A stretch of DNA of 64,000 bases from Rugosibacter sp. GTDB taxonomy: Bacteria; Pseudomonadota; Gammaproteobacteria; Burkholderiales; Rhodocyclaceae. Positions 30,635-38,649 of this stretch are shown here, piece by piece (positions within the stretch are counted from its first letter, which is position 1; the number at the start of each line of letters is the position of its first letter). Made by a program: the position numbers and the translations under genes. Below the pieces are notes generated by a model. The model was given only the letters and a program-made list of their open reading frames with translations. It searched no databases and was not told the origin of the DNA. The stretch lies in the NCBI GenBank assembly GCA_004322535.1, contig SCUZ01000075.1, positions 1 through 64,000 on the forward strand, given 5' to 3'.

Positions 30635-31299
30635 GATTTTTTTGCGGGCGTCAATTCAAGCAAGGGGAGCAAGGGCTTCCAAATGTGATCCAGTATTTTC
30701 GGTTGTGCTTTGGCGGTTGGATGCAAGCCGTCGGCCTGAAAGGCCTGGCTATCTGTGGCAATGGGCTCGAGCAGAAAAGGTATCAAACTGATTTTTTCGC
30801 GTTTGGCCAAGCGGCGAAAGACGGCTTCAAAGTGCTGCGTATAGTCGCTGCCATAGTTGGGTGGCAGGCGCATGCCGACGAGCAGGACGCGCGCTTGGTG
30901 TTGTTTGGTCATCTTTATCATCATGGCAAGATTGTCCTGCATTGCCGAGACTGGCAAGCCGCGTAGCCCGTCGTTGGCACCCAGGGCGAGGATGACGATG
31001 GCGGGGTGTGCTTGCTCTAATGCTGCGGCGAAGCGGGCGTTCCCGCCGGCTGTGGTTTCACCGCTGATGCTGGCATTGAGGACAACATAGGGTTTTCTGT
31101 CCTGCTTCAGCCGTTCGCCAAGCAAGGCCGGCCAGCTTTCGCTGACGGCGATGCCGTAGCCGGCAGACAGGCTGTCGCCAAAGACGAGAATGGTGTGCGG
31201 GGCGACTGCAGCAATTGCAGCAAGTTGTGTAGCATGCGCGCTTAAGGCGGCAACCAGGCTGATCAGCAACAGGATGAAAAAGGAAAAACGCTTGAACAT
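30631..31299 (-). CDS. tesA: periplasmic acyl-CoA thioesterase / arylesterase (SGNH hydrolase)
   Basis: Lysophospholipase L1-like esterase, 222 residues with a signal peptide (MFKRFSFFILLLISLVAALSA, cleaved near AHA). SGNH blocks: ILVFGDSLSAGYG (Ser), the Gly in ISGETTAGG, GANDGLRG (Asn) and DGLHPTA (Asp/His). ATG 31299 is chosen because it begins the signal peptide. Its start codon overlaps that of the divergent ABC ATPase, sharing the bases CATG. tesA divergent from ybbA is also the E. coli arrangement. Confidence 0.93.
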   Translation of the reverse strand: MFKRFSFFILLLISLVAALSAHATQLAAIAAVAPHTILVFGDSLSAGYGIAVSESWPALLGERLKQDRKPYVVLNASISGETTAGGNARFAAALEQAHPAIVILALGANDGLRGLPVSAMQDNLAMMIKMTKQHQARVLLVGMRLPPNYGSDYTQHFEAVFRRLAKREKISLIPFLLEPIATDSQAFQADGLHPTAKAQPKILDHIWKPLLPLLELTPAKKS

Positions 31300-31972
31300 G
31301 AAAACTCCAGTGATTGAAGTACGGGCTTTGAACAAAACGGTACCCAGTGGTGAGGGCATATTGTCGATTCTGCATGATATTTCGTTTGCCGTGAGCGCGG
31401 GCGAAGCGGTGGCCATCGTGGGCGCATCGGGTTCGGGTAAATCAACCTTGCTCGGCTTGATGGCAGGTCTTGATGTTCCAACCGCAGGCAGCGTACGTTT
31501 GCTGGGTGAAGACCTCGGGCCATTGGATGAAGATGCGCGTGCTGCGTTGCGCGGGCGGACGCTGGGTTTTGTGTTCCAGTCGTTTCAATTGCTGCCTGCG
31601 CTGACGGCGCTGGAAAATGTCATGCTGCCGCTGGAGCTGGCAGGGCAGGGCGAGGCACGCCCAATGGCGCAAGCGATGCTTGCACGCGTCGGTTTGGGCG
31701 CACGTCTGACGCATTATCCGAAACATCTATCGGGCGGCGAGCAGCAGCGGGTGGCATTGGCGCGGGCTTTCGCCCTGCGGCCGCAATTACTATTGGCCGA
31801 TGAGCCGACGGGAAATCTGGATGCCGCCACGGGGGCGCAGATTATTGATCTGATGTTTGCCATGAATGCCGAAGCGGGGACTACATTGATTCTGGTCACG
31901 CATGACAACCAATTGGCAGACCGCTGTGGCCGCACGTTGCGGCTTGCCGAGGGGCGCTTGGTTGGTGCTTAG
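31298..31972 (+). CDS. ybbA: ABC transporter ATP-binding protein, YbbA/LolD type
   Basis: ABC ATPase of 224 residues. Walker A GASGSGKSTLL, signature LSGGEQQRVALARAF, Walker B LLLADEPTGNLD and the switch His in LVTHD are all intact, so it should hydrolyse ATP. Sequence and the divergent tesA match E. coli YbbA. In E. coli a large permease gene (ybbP) follows; here the next gene is convergent hpnE, so the ATPase has no adjacent permease. ATG 31298 is chosen; ATG 31274 is possible. Confidence 0.87.
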   Translation: MKTPVIEVRALNKTVPSGEGILSILHDISFAVSAGEAVAIVGASGSGKSTLLGLMAGLDVPTAGSVRLLGEDLGPLDEDARAALRGRTLGFVFQSFQLLPALTALENVMLPLELAGQGEARPMAQAMLARVGLGARLTHYPKHLSGGEQQRVALARAFALRPQLLLADEPTGNLDAATGAQIIDLMFAMNAEAGTTLILVTHDNQLADRCGRTLRLAEGRLVGA

Positions 31973-31997
31973 TTACCACTTAGTTGTCATTTGTTTG

Positions 31998-33266
31998 CTA
32001 CCTGGTAGCCGCTGAATCAAGTATTGATCTGGCGGCGCTGACACCGCTGCGCACCGCACCTTCGATAGTTGCGGGATAGTCGCTGGCGACATAGTCCCCC
32101 GCCAGGCATAAACCTGGCAGCGCGGTTTGCGTGGCAGGACGGCGTAAATTCGGCGTGCAGGCGAACGTGGCGCGTTTTTCGGTAATGGTTTGGGTGCGCA
32201 ATGGAGCAGGCAGGTGCGGAACGATTCGCGCAATTTCGGCGTGAATGCGACTTTCCCGTTCTGCCATCGACAAATCCAGATGCCGACCGTGCGCGCTGAT
32301 GACTGCTGCGATCAACCCCGCTTGTCCGCAAAGCTGGCCGCGATCGAACAGCCATTGTGCTGTGCCATCGGCCACGCCCAGCATGGGTTGCGGCAGGCGG
32401 ACGCTGGCCGGGTAGGTGAGATAGCTGGTGACAATGGGTTCCCATGCAAAGTGTTCCACTTCCGCTTGCAGTTCGGGCACCAGCGCAGCGAGGTGATAGG
32501 CGGCAACCGCCAGCACGACGTGGGCAAACGGCCCTTGGCCATTGATGCGCCAGCCCTGGTCGGTGCGTTGCAAATCGGTAACGCGCTGGCCGCGACGGAT
32601 GACGCTGCCGCATTGCGTGATGAATTTTGCCGCAGGTTCGGGAAACAGTGCCGATAAATCAATTTGCGGCAGCAGCAAATCGCTGGCCTCGCGTGAGGCG
32701 GCAAGGCTGTCTCTGAGGACATTCGCCAGAACTTGGGCCGAGGCATTTTTGGCGGGCGTATTCAATGCAGCGACGCACAAGGGTTCCCATAAAAGTCGGC
32801 GCTGGCGAGGCGGCGTTTTATTGTTTTCCAGCCACGTTGTGACGGAAACGTCAGGCGTAATGCGAAACTGCCGACGTTGCAGGCGGCGCATGAGACGGAT
32901 GGCCGCCCATTTTTCGTGCCAGTCAAGACCTGTGGCGAGCAACAGGGCGGCCAGCATATGCAAGGGTGCGGGCAGGCGCGGTGCGACGAGGCGCATCTCG
33001 CCGGGGAATTCAAGATGCAGGGCTGAGCGCTTGAGCAGGTGCTGCGGGTCGGCGCCGACAATGCGCATCAGGCGCAGGGTTTCGCTGTAGGCACCGAGCA
33101 GGATGTGCTGGCCGTTGTCGACAGTGAATCCATCCATTTCTACGGCGCGGGCGCGGCCGCCAAGGCTGCGAGAAGCTTCAAAAACTTCTACTGATTGCCC
33201 GTTGCGAACCAGTTCGACCGCTGCTGCGAGACCGGCATAACCGGCGCCAATGACGGCAATGCTCAT
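31998..33266 (-). CDS. hpnE: hydroxysqualene dehydroxylase
   Basis: FAD-dependent enzyme for the last step from hydroxysqualene to squalene. 422 residues with an N-terminal dinucleotide motif VIGAGYAGLAAAVELVRNG and EASRSLGGRA, and a C-terminal FAD segment GLCLAGDYVASDYPATIEGAVRSG. The start overlaps the hpnD stop as ATGA. A copy of the dispersed repeat lies inside at 32791-32814 on the opposite strand. Confidence 0.94.
   Translation of the reverse strand: MSIAVIGAGYAGLAAAVELVRNGQSVEVFEASRSLGGRARAVEMDGFTVDNGQHILLGAYSETLRLMRIVGADPQHLLKRSALHLEFPGEMRLVAPRLPAPLHMLAALLLATGLDWHEKWAAIRLMRRLQRRQFRITPDVSVTTWLENNKTPPRQRRLLWEPLCVAALNTPAKNASAQVLANVLRDSLAASREASDLLLPQIDLSALFPEPAAKFITQCGSVIRRGQRVTDLQRTDQGWRINGQGPFAHVVLAVAAYHLAALVPELQAEVEHFAWEPIVTSYLTYPASVRLPQPMLGVADGTAQWLFDRGQLCGQAGLIAAVISAHGRHLDLSMAERESRIHAEIARIVPHLPAPLRTQTITEKRATFACTPNLRRPATQTALPGLCLAGDYVASDYPATIEGAVRSGVSAARSILDSAATR
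32791..32814 (+). repeat. dispersed 24-bp repeat, copy 6 (in hpnE, antisense)
   Basis: AAAAGTCGGCGCTGG then CGAGGCGGC on the plus strand; the gene is on the minus strand, where it is read as PPRQRRLL. Confidence 0.75.
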
Positions 33267-34096
33267 GCGGTGATCCAGGTTTTGCCAGCCAGCCATAATT
33301 TGCGCAACGGCGTGAGCGAGATGCGTTGATGCAGCACATGGGAACCATCGCGCGCGATTTCCACAAGCAAGGTGCGATAAATGGCGGCCATGGCCAGCCC
33401 GGCGCGTTGTGCTTTGCGGTCAGCGGCGGGAAGCTGGGCCAGAGCTTGATCGTAAGTGGCCTGTGCGCGGTCGATCTGGAATGCCATGAGGCGCTGAAAA
33501 TTAGGCGTGTACCTCGCCTGAAGAATGTCGGTTTCTGTCACGTCAAAGCGGGCGAGGTCTTCTTGCGGTAGGTAAATGCGGCCGCGTCGCGCGTCTTCGC
33601 CGACATCGCGGATGATGTTGGTGAGCTGAAAGGCGAGGCCCAGATCATGTGCGTATTTCAGCGTGCGGCGATCCGTGTAGCCAAAAATCTCCGCCGCGAG
33701 CAGGCCGACAATGCTGGCGACGCGGTAACAGTACAAATGCAGCGCGCGAAAATCGGGGTAGCGCACGGCATCGATGTCCATTTCCATGCCGTCAATGATT
33801 TCCAGCAGCTGTTCTTGCGGCAGGGAAAATCTTCTCAGCGCAGTCGCCAGTGCCTGTGTGACCGGATGGCTGGGGTTGCCTGCGTAGAGGTGCGCAATCT
33901 CGGTGCGCCACCAGGCAAGTTTGGTGCGCGCCAGATGTGGGTCGGGACATTCATCGACAACATCGTCGACTTCTCGACAAAAAGCATACAAGGCAGTAAT
34001 CGCCTGACGTCGTAAGGGTTCCAGAAAAACAAAGCTGTAATAAAAAGAAGATCCGCTGGCGGCGGCGCGTTGCTGGCAGTAATCGTCGGGGGTCAT
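33263..34096 (-). CDS. hpnD: presqualene diphosphate synthase
   Basis: Trans-isoprenyl diphosphate synthase fold, 277 residues, joining two farnesyl diphosphates. The first Asp-rich motif is REVDDVVDE near residue 41 and the second is NIIRDVGEDARRGRIYLP. Overlaps hpnC upstream and hpnE downstream by ATGA, so the three are one coupled unit. Confidence 0.94.
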   Translation of the reverse strand: MTPDDYCQQRAAASGSSFYYSFVFLEPLRRQAITALYAFCREVDDVVDECPDPHLARTKLAWWRTEIAHLYAGNPSHPVTQALATALRRFSLPQEQLLEIIDGMEMDIDAVRYPDFRALHLYCYRVASIVGLLAAEIFGYTDRRTLKYAHDLGLAFQLTNIIRDVGEDARRGRIYLPQEDLARFDVTETDILQARYTPNFQRLMAFQIDRAQATYDQALAQLPAADRKAQRAGLAMAAIYRTLLVEIARDGSHVLHQRISLTPLRKLWLAGKTWITA

Positions 34097-34926
34097 GGCT
34101 GAAAGAGTGCGCGCCAGCCGATCAATGGCCAGTCAAGCGTTTGGAGTTGAGGGCGGTGATTGAATACATCATAGTCAACTGCTTCGATTTTTTCCAGAAT
34201 GCGCAGCCCGCTAGCGATGATGGTGCGAATTTCCAGCCCGATGCGGCCGGGTAGCCTGCGTCCGAGCGGTGCGCCTTGTTGCATCAAGGTGCGGGCGTGG
34301 CCGACCTGAAAGCGCATCAGCGCGCAAAAGTCGGTGCTGGTAATACGCCTCAGGATATCGTTTTCGCTGACATTGAAGCGCGCCATGTCCTCGGCAGGCA
34401 GGTAAATGCGGCCTTCTTGCCCTTTGTGGCTATCAATGCCGACATCTTGCCAATGGTTGATGAGTTGCAAGGCCGAACAAATGGCGTCGGAGCAGATGGC
34501 ATTCTCTTCGGTCGCCGCAGCGAAAAGGTGCAGCAATATTCGCCCCACCGGATTCGCCGAGCGACGGCAATAATCGAGGAGTTCAGAATAGCTGGCATAA
34601 CGATTGCATGATATATCCTGAATGAAGGCATTCAGCAGATCGTGAAACAGGGACAGCGGCAGCTTGTAATGGGCAATGATGGGGCGCAGCCGCAGGAAAA
34701 TCGGATGGGTTGTTGGCCGCTCTTCCGTAATGGCATTCAGCTCGCGCTGGTAACCGCGCAGCAGGGCTAAGCGTTCATCGGCGGTGAGATCGCCTTCATC
34801 GGCGAAATCGTCTGCGCTGCGGGCGAAGGCATAGATGGCGGCAATGGGTTCGCGCAGGTGCCTGGGCAGCAAAAGGGAGGCGACAGGAAAATTTTCGTAG
34901 TGTTTATTGTGGTCTTCGGACGCCAT
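34093..34926 (-). CDS. hpnC: hydroxysqualene synthase
   Basis: Converts presqualene diphosphate to hydroxysqualene; 277 residues of the squalene/phytoene synthase fold. Asp-rich motifs ARSADDFADEGD (near residue 35) and NHWQDVGIDSHKGQEGRIYLP are visible. First gene of hpnCDE. The product squalene normally feeds hopanoid synthesis, but squalene-hopene cyclase (shc) is not in this window. A repeat copy lies inside at 34326-34349. Confidence 0.94.
   Translation of the reverse strand: MASEDHNKHYENFPVASLLLPRHLREPIAAIYAFARSADDFADEGDLTADERLALLRGYQRELNAITEERPTTHPIFLRLRPIIAHYKLPLSLFHDLLNAFIQDISCNRYASYSELLDYCRRSANPVGRILLHLFAAATEENAICSDAICSALQLINHWQDVGIDSHKGQEGRIYLPAEDMARFNVSENDILRRITSTDFCALMRFQVGHARTLMQQGAPLGRRLPGRIGLEIRTIIASGLRILEKIEAVDYDVFNHRPQLQTLDWPLIGWRALFQP
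34326..34349 (+). repeat. dispersed 24-bp repeat, copy 7 (in hpnC, antisense)
   Basis: AAAAGTCGGTGCTGG then TAATACGCC; the gene on the other strand reads it as ITSTDF. Confidence 0.7.
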
Positions 34927-35053
34927 AATGTGTCGAAGTATAGGCGGGAGGTGAGAAAGAATTGATTAAAGCAGGTAAAATCGCCCGTTCATTATGTATT
35001 GTCTGACTTGCTTTTGGCGTGTAATGCTAGCCACAGGTCATTCGGCACGTAAT

Positions 35054-35138
35054 GCCCAGGTGGCGGAATTGGTAGACGCACCAGATTTAGGTTCTGGCGC
35101 CGCGAGGCGTGGGGGTTCGAGTCCCTTCCTGGGCACCA
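35054..35138 (+). tRNA. tRNA-Leu (anticodon UAG)
   Basis: 85 nt with a 7-bp acceptor (GCCCAGG/CCTGGGC), a long variable arm typical of class II tRNA, encoded CCA, and the anticodon stem CCAGA/TCTGG around loop TTTAGGT giving UAG. Confidence 0.96.
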
Positions 35139-35242
35139 TAGATGCATGTGATGGATATTGAGCAGCAAGCCACCAGGGTTGCCTGCAATAAATGCTGATT
35201 CAGTGCAGATTCACTTGGCTTCACAAATTTGACGGATAAAAA

Positions 35243-36580
35243 ATGACGGATATGACAACGGCAGATACGCAAACAGACACAACAACTACTCCTGTGGTAA
35301 ATCCACTTGAGCGGCGAATTGATATTTCAATATCGCTAGCTGAGATTGAAGGCGAGATTAGCGCGCGTCTTAAAAATATCGCACGTACGGTCAAGATGCC
35401 GGGTTTTCGCCCAGGCAAGGTGCCTATGAGCATGGTTGCGCAAAATTATGGCGGTCAAGCGCGTAGTGAGATAATCGGGCAGGCTGCTGAAGCAGCTTTA
35501 GAGGCGAAGCTCAAAGAGCAAAACCTGCGCATGGCCGGTTATCCGAACATTCAGCCGGTAGCCGATGCGGGCGAAGGAAAGCTTGGCTTTACGGCAACTT
35601 TTGAGGTGTATCCCGAAATAACTCTGGGGGATATTTCCGGGCAGAGCATTGAACGGCCAGCACTTGTTGTGACGGATGCTGAAGTGGATCAAACCTTGGA
35701 TGTGCTACGCAAGCAGCGTGTGAGCTATAGCGAAACTGCTCGTCCGGCACAGAAAGATGATCGTGTGGTGATTGATTTTGTTGGCCGCAAAGAGGGCGTT
35801 GAGTTTTCTGGTGGCAAGGCTGATGACCATTCCGTGGTTGTTGGCGCTGGCACTATGCTGCCTGACTTCGAACAGGCAATCGAAGGTGTCAAGTCAGGTG
35901 ATAAAAAAACGTTTGACGTTAAATTCCCCGACGATTACCAAGCCAAAGATCTGGCCGGTAGCACAGTCCAGTTTGATATTTTGGTCAAAAAAGTTGAAGT
36001 GGCCCAATTGCCTGAACTGGATGCTGAATTTGCCAAATCACTGGGTTCGGCTGATGGTGATGTGGCGGCTATGCGTGCTGAAGTGCGCGCTAATCTTGAG
36101 CGCGAAGTGTATAAGCGTCTGGAAGCCAAAACCAAGCAGCAAGTGATGGATGCCTTATTGGCGGTGAATCCGCTGGATGTGCCTAAAGCTTTGGTCGAGG
36201 CAGAATCCAAACAAATGGCAGATACGGCGTTGCGTGATATGGAATCGCGTGGCATGAACGTGAAAGGTTTTCCGATTGAGCCGGCATGGTTTACCGACAA
36301 GGCAATGCGCCGCGTCAAGTTGGGCTTGTTGTTGACCGAAGTGGTTAAAACTAACAATCTGTATGCCAAGCCGGAGCAGGTACGTGCCGTGGTGGATGAG
36401 TTTTCTGCCTCATTTGAGGATCCAAAAGAGGTTGTGCGTTGGTACTATTCCCAACCGCAACGCCTGGCCGAGGCAGAAGCGTTGGCCGTTGAGGCGAATG
36501 TTGTGCAATGGGTTTTAAGCAACGTGAAGGTCAGTGAAAAATCAGTAGCTTTCGATGAATTAATGGGTAACGCAGCATGA
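35243..36580 (+). CDS. tig: trigger factor
   Basis: Ribosome-bound chaperone and peptidyl-prolyl isomerase, 445 residues. The ribosome-docking signature GFRPGKVP lies near residue 54 and the FKBP domain spans about 165-250 ([17 protein letters not shown]). The C-terminal chaperone arms follow. Its TGA overlaps a possible upstream clpP ATG. The tig-clpP-clpX-lon order is the classical quality-control cluster. Confidence 0.96.
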   Translation: MTDMTTADTQTDTTTTPVVNPLERRIDISISLAEIEGEISARLKNIARTVKMPGFRPGKVPMSMVAQNYGGQARSEIIGQAAEAALEAKLKEQNLRMAGYPNIQPVADAGEGKLGFTATFEVYPEITLGDISGQSIERPALVVTDAEVDQTLDVLRKQRVSYSETARPAQKDDRVVIDFVGRKEGVEFSGGKADDHSVVVGAGTMLPDFEQAIEGVKSGDKKTFDVKFPDDYQAKDLAGSTVQFDILVKKVEVAQLPELDAEFAKSLGSADGDVAAMRAEVRANLEREVYKRLEAKTKQQVMDALLAVNPLDVPKALVEAESKQMADTALRDMESRGMNVKGFPIEPAWFTDKAMRRVKLGLLLTEVVKTNNLYAKPEQVRAVVDEFSASFEDPKEVVRWYYSQPQRLAEAEALAVEANVVQWVLSNVKVSEKSVAFDELMGNAA

Positions 36581-36597
36581 TCGTTTCAGGAGGTTCT

Positions 36598-37254
36598 ATG
36601 TACGGTGCAAAATACACGAGTGGTGTCGATGCTTCGATGAATGACACTCAGGCTTTGGGTCTTGTGCCCATGGTGATTGAGACCAGTGGCCGCGGTGAAC
36701 GTGCGTACGATATTTACTCGCGTTTGTTGCGTGAGCGCGTGATTTTTCTGGTTGGACCGGTGAATGATTCAACGGCTAACTTGATTGTTGCACAGCTACT
36801 TTTTCTTGAATCTGAAAATCCTGATAAAGACATCTTTTTCTACATCAACTCCCCCGGCGGCTCTGTGTCTGCGGGCATGGCGATTTATGACACCATGCAA
36901 TTCATCAAGCCGAATGTATCGACGCTGTGCATTGGTCAAGCGGCAAGCATGGGAGCATTTCTGTTAACAGCGGGCGAAAAAGGCAAGCGGTATTGTTTGC
37001 CTAACTCGCGCGTGATGATTCACCAGCCTTTGGGTGGATTTCAGGGCCAGGCATCGGATATCGAGATTCATGCCAAGGAAATCCTGTTCCTCAAGCAAAA
37101 GCTGAATAACATGCTGGCAATGCATACTGGCCAGTCCATAGAGCGTATTGAGCGGGATACGGATCGCGATAACTTTCTTTCTGCCGATGCAGCGGTTGAG
37201 TATGGCTTGGTTGATAAAGTGCTGACGAGCCGTGCCGAGGTTGTTGCTGCCTGA
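36598..37254 (+). CDS. clpP: ATP-dependent Clp protease proteolytic subunit
   Basis: Serine protease subunit forming a 14-mer barrel; 218 residues. Catalytic triad Ser117 (GQAASMGAF), His142 (MIHQPLGG) and Asp191 (ERDTDRDNF). An AGGAGG sits 5 nt before ATG 36598, which decides the start over the ATG at 36577 that overlaps the tig stop. clpX follows after 23 nt. Confidence 0.97.
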   Translation: MYGAKYTSGVDASMNDTQALGLVPMVIETSGRGERAYDIYSRLLRERVIFLVGPVNDSTANLIVAQLLFLESENPDKDIFFYINSPGGSVSAGMAIYDTMQFIKPNVSTLCIGQAASMGAFLLTAGEKGKRYCLPNSRVMIHQPLGGFQGQASDIEIHAKEILFLKQKLNNMLAMHTGQSIERIERDTDRDNFLSADAAVEYGLVDKVLTSRAEVVAA

Positions 37255-37277
37255 ATCTATTGACGGAGACGACGATT

Positions 37278-38543
37278 GTGGAAAAGAAAACGGCTGGCGG
37301 TGAAAAACTTTTATATTGCTCATTTTGTGGCAAGAGTCAGCACGAAGTAAAAAAACTGATCGCAGGCCCGTCCGTTTTTATTTGCGATGAGTGTATTGAT
37401 CTGTGCAACGACATTGTTCGTGATGAGATTGCGGGCATGGATGCAGAAAAAGAGAACGGTGGACTGCCTACTCCGAAAGAAATACGTCATATGCTTGATC
37501 AGTATGTGATCGGGCAGGATGATGCGAAAAAAATTCTTGCTGTTGCTGTTTATAACCATTACAAACGCATTCGCCATAAAGAAACTGGAAGCGATGGCGT
37601 AGAGCTGGCAAAAAGCAACATCCTGCTCATCGGCCCTACGGGTTCTGGCAAAACCTTACTGGCGCAGACGCTTGCCCGCATGCTGAATGTACCATTTGTG
37701 ATGGCCGATGCGACAACGTTGACCGAGGCGGGTTATGTTGGCGAAGACGTCGAAAATATCATCCAGAAATTGCTGCAAAACTGCGATCATGATGTCGAAA
37801 AGGCTCAGCAGGGCATAATCTACATTGATGAAATTGACAAAATCTCGCGCAAGGCCGACAACCCTTCGATTACTCGTGATGTGTCGGGTGAAGGCGTGCA
37901 ACAGGCATTGCTCAAGCTAATCGAAGGCACAGTTGCCAGTATTCCCCCGCAAGGCGGACGGAAACATCCGAATCAGGATTTTGTGCAAATTGATACAACA
38001 AACATATTGTTCTTTTGCGGTGGAGCGTTCGACGGCCTGGATAAAGTCATCCGTAGCCGTTCCGAAAAGGGTGGCATAGGGTTTGGTGCGGAAGTGAAAA
38101 GCCGTGATGCAAGCAATGTTTCTGATGTTCTAAAGCAGGTTGAGCCAGAAGATTTGATTAAGTTTGGATTGATCCCTGAATTAATTGGCCGTTTGCCTGT
38201 ATTAGCGACTTTGCGCGAGTTGGATGAAGTTGCTTTGGTTGAGATTTTGATTGAACCAAAAAATGCTTTGGTTAAACAATATCAAAAGCTTTTTTCCATG
38301 GAGGGTGTGGAGTTAGAAATTCGTCCTTCCGCATTGCAGGCGATTGCCAGAAAAGCGCTAAAACGCAAAACTGGTGCCCGTGGTTTGCGCTCTATTCTGG
38401 AAAATGTACTGCTCGACACCATGTACGAACTACCGACAATGGAGAATGCAACTAAAGTGGTCGTTGATGAAACAACGATAGAAAACGGTGCCCAGCCGTT
38501 GATAATCTACGCGGATCAACCAAAAGTATCGGGTTCAAACTGA
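37278..38543 (+). CDS. clpX: ATP-dependent Clp protease ATP-binding subunit ClpX
   Basis: AAA+ unfoldase that feeds ClpP and recognises the ssrA tag encoded at the window start. 421 residues: N-terminal zinc domain CSFC...CDEC, Walker [13 protein letters not shown], Walker [11 protein letters not shown], and the ClpP-binding loop near IGFGAEV. I prefer GTG 37278, which has GGAG 9 nt upstream; a TTG at 37260 would add six residues. Confidence 0.96.
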   Translation: MEKKTAGGEKLLYCSFCGKSQHEVKKLIAGPSVFICDECIDLCNDIVRDEIAGMDAEKENGGLPTPKEIRHMLDQYVIGQDDAKKILAVAVYNHYKRIRHKETGSDGVELAKSNILLIGPTGSGKTLLAQTLARMLNVPFVMADATTLTEAGYVGEDVENIIQKLLQNCDHDVEKAQQGIIYIDEIDKISRKADNPSITRDVSGEGVQQALLKLIEGTVASIPPQGGRKHPNQDFVQIDTTNILFFCGGAFDGLDKVIRSRSEKGGIGFGAEVKSRDASNVSDVLKQVEPEDLIKFGLIPELIGRLPVLATLRELDEVALVEILIEPKNALVKQYQKLFSMEGVELEIRPSALQAIARKALKRKTGARGLRSILENVLLDTMYELPTMENATKVVVDETTIENGAQPLIIYADQPKVSGSN

Positions 38544-38586
38544 TCTGTTTGGTGTATCAAAAGTAAACTATTGCTTACTTCCGCAT

Positions 38587-38614
38587 CTTGAATTTCTTTC
38601 ATATCGCCCCAAAT
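38587..38614 (+). promoter_or_regulatory. sigma-32 (heat-shock) type promoter of lon
   Basis: CTTGAA, a 14-nt spacer, then CCCCAAAT. This matches the known RpoH consensus (CTTGAAA, 13-15 nt, CCCCATNT) closely and lies 36 nt before the lon start, so lon can be induced apart from clpPX. Confidence 0.75.
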
Positions 38615-38649
38615 AGGGAGGTGTGATTCATAACTTAAAGGACACGATG

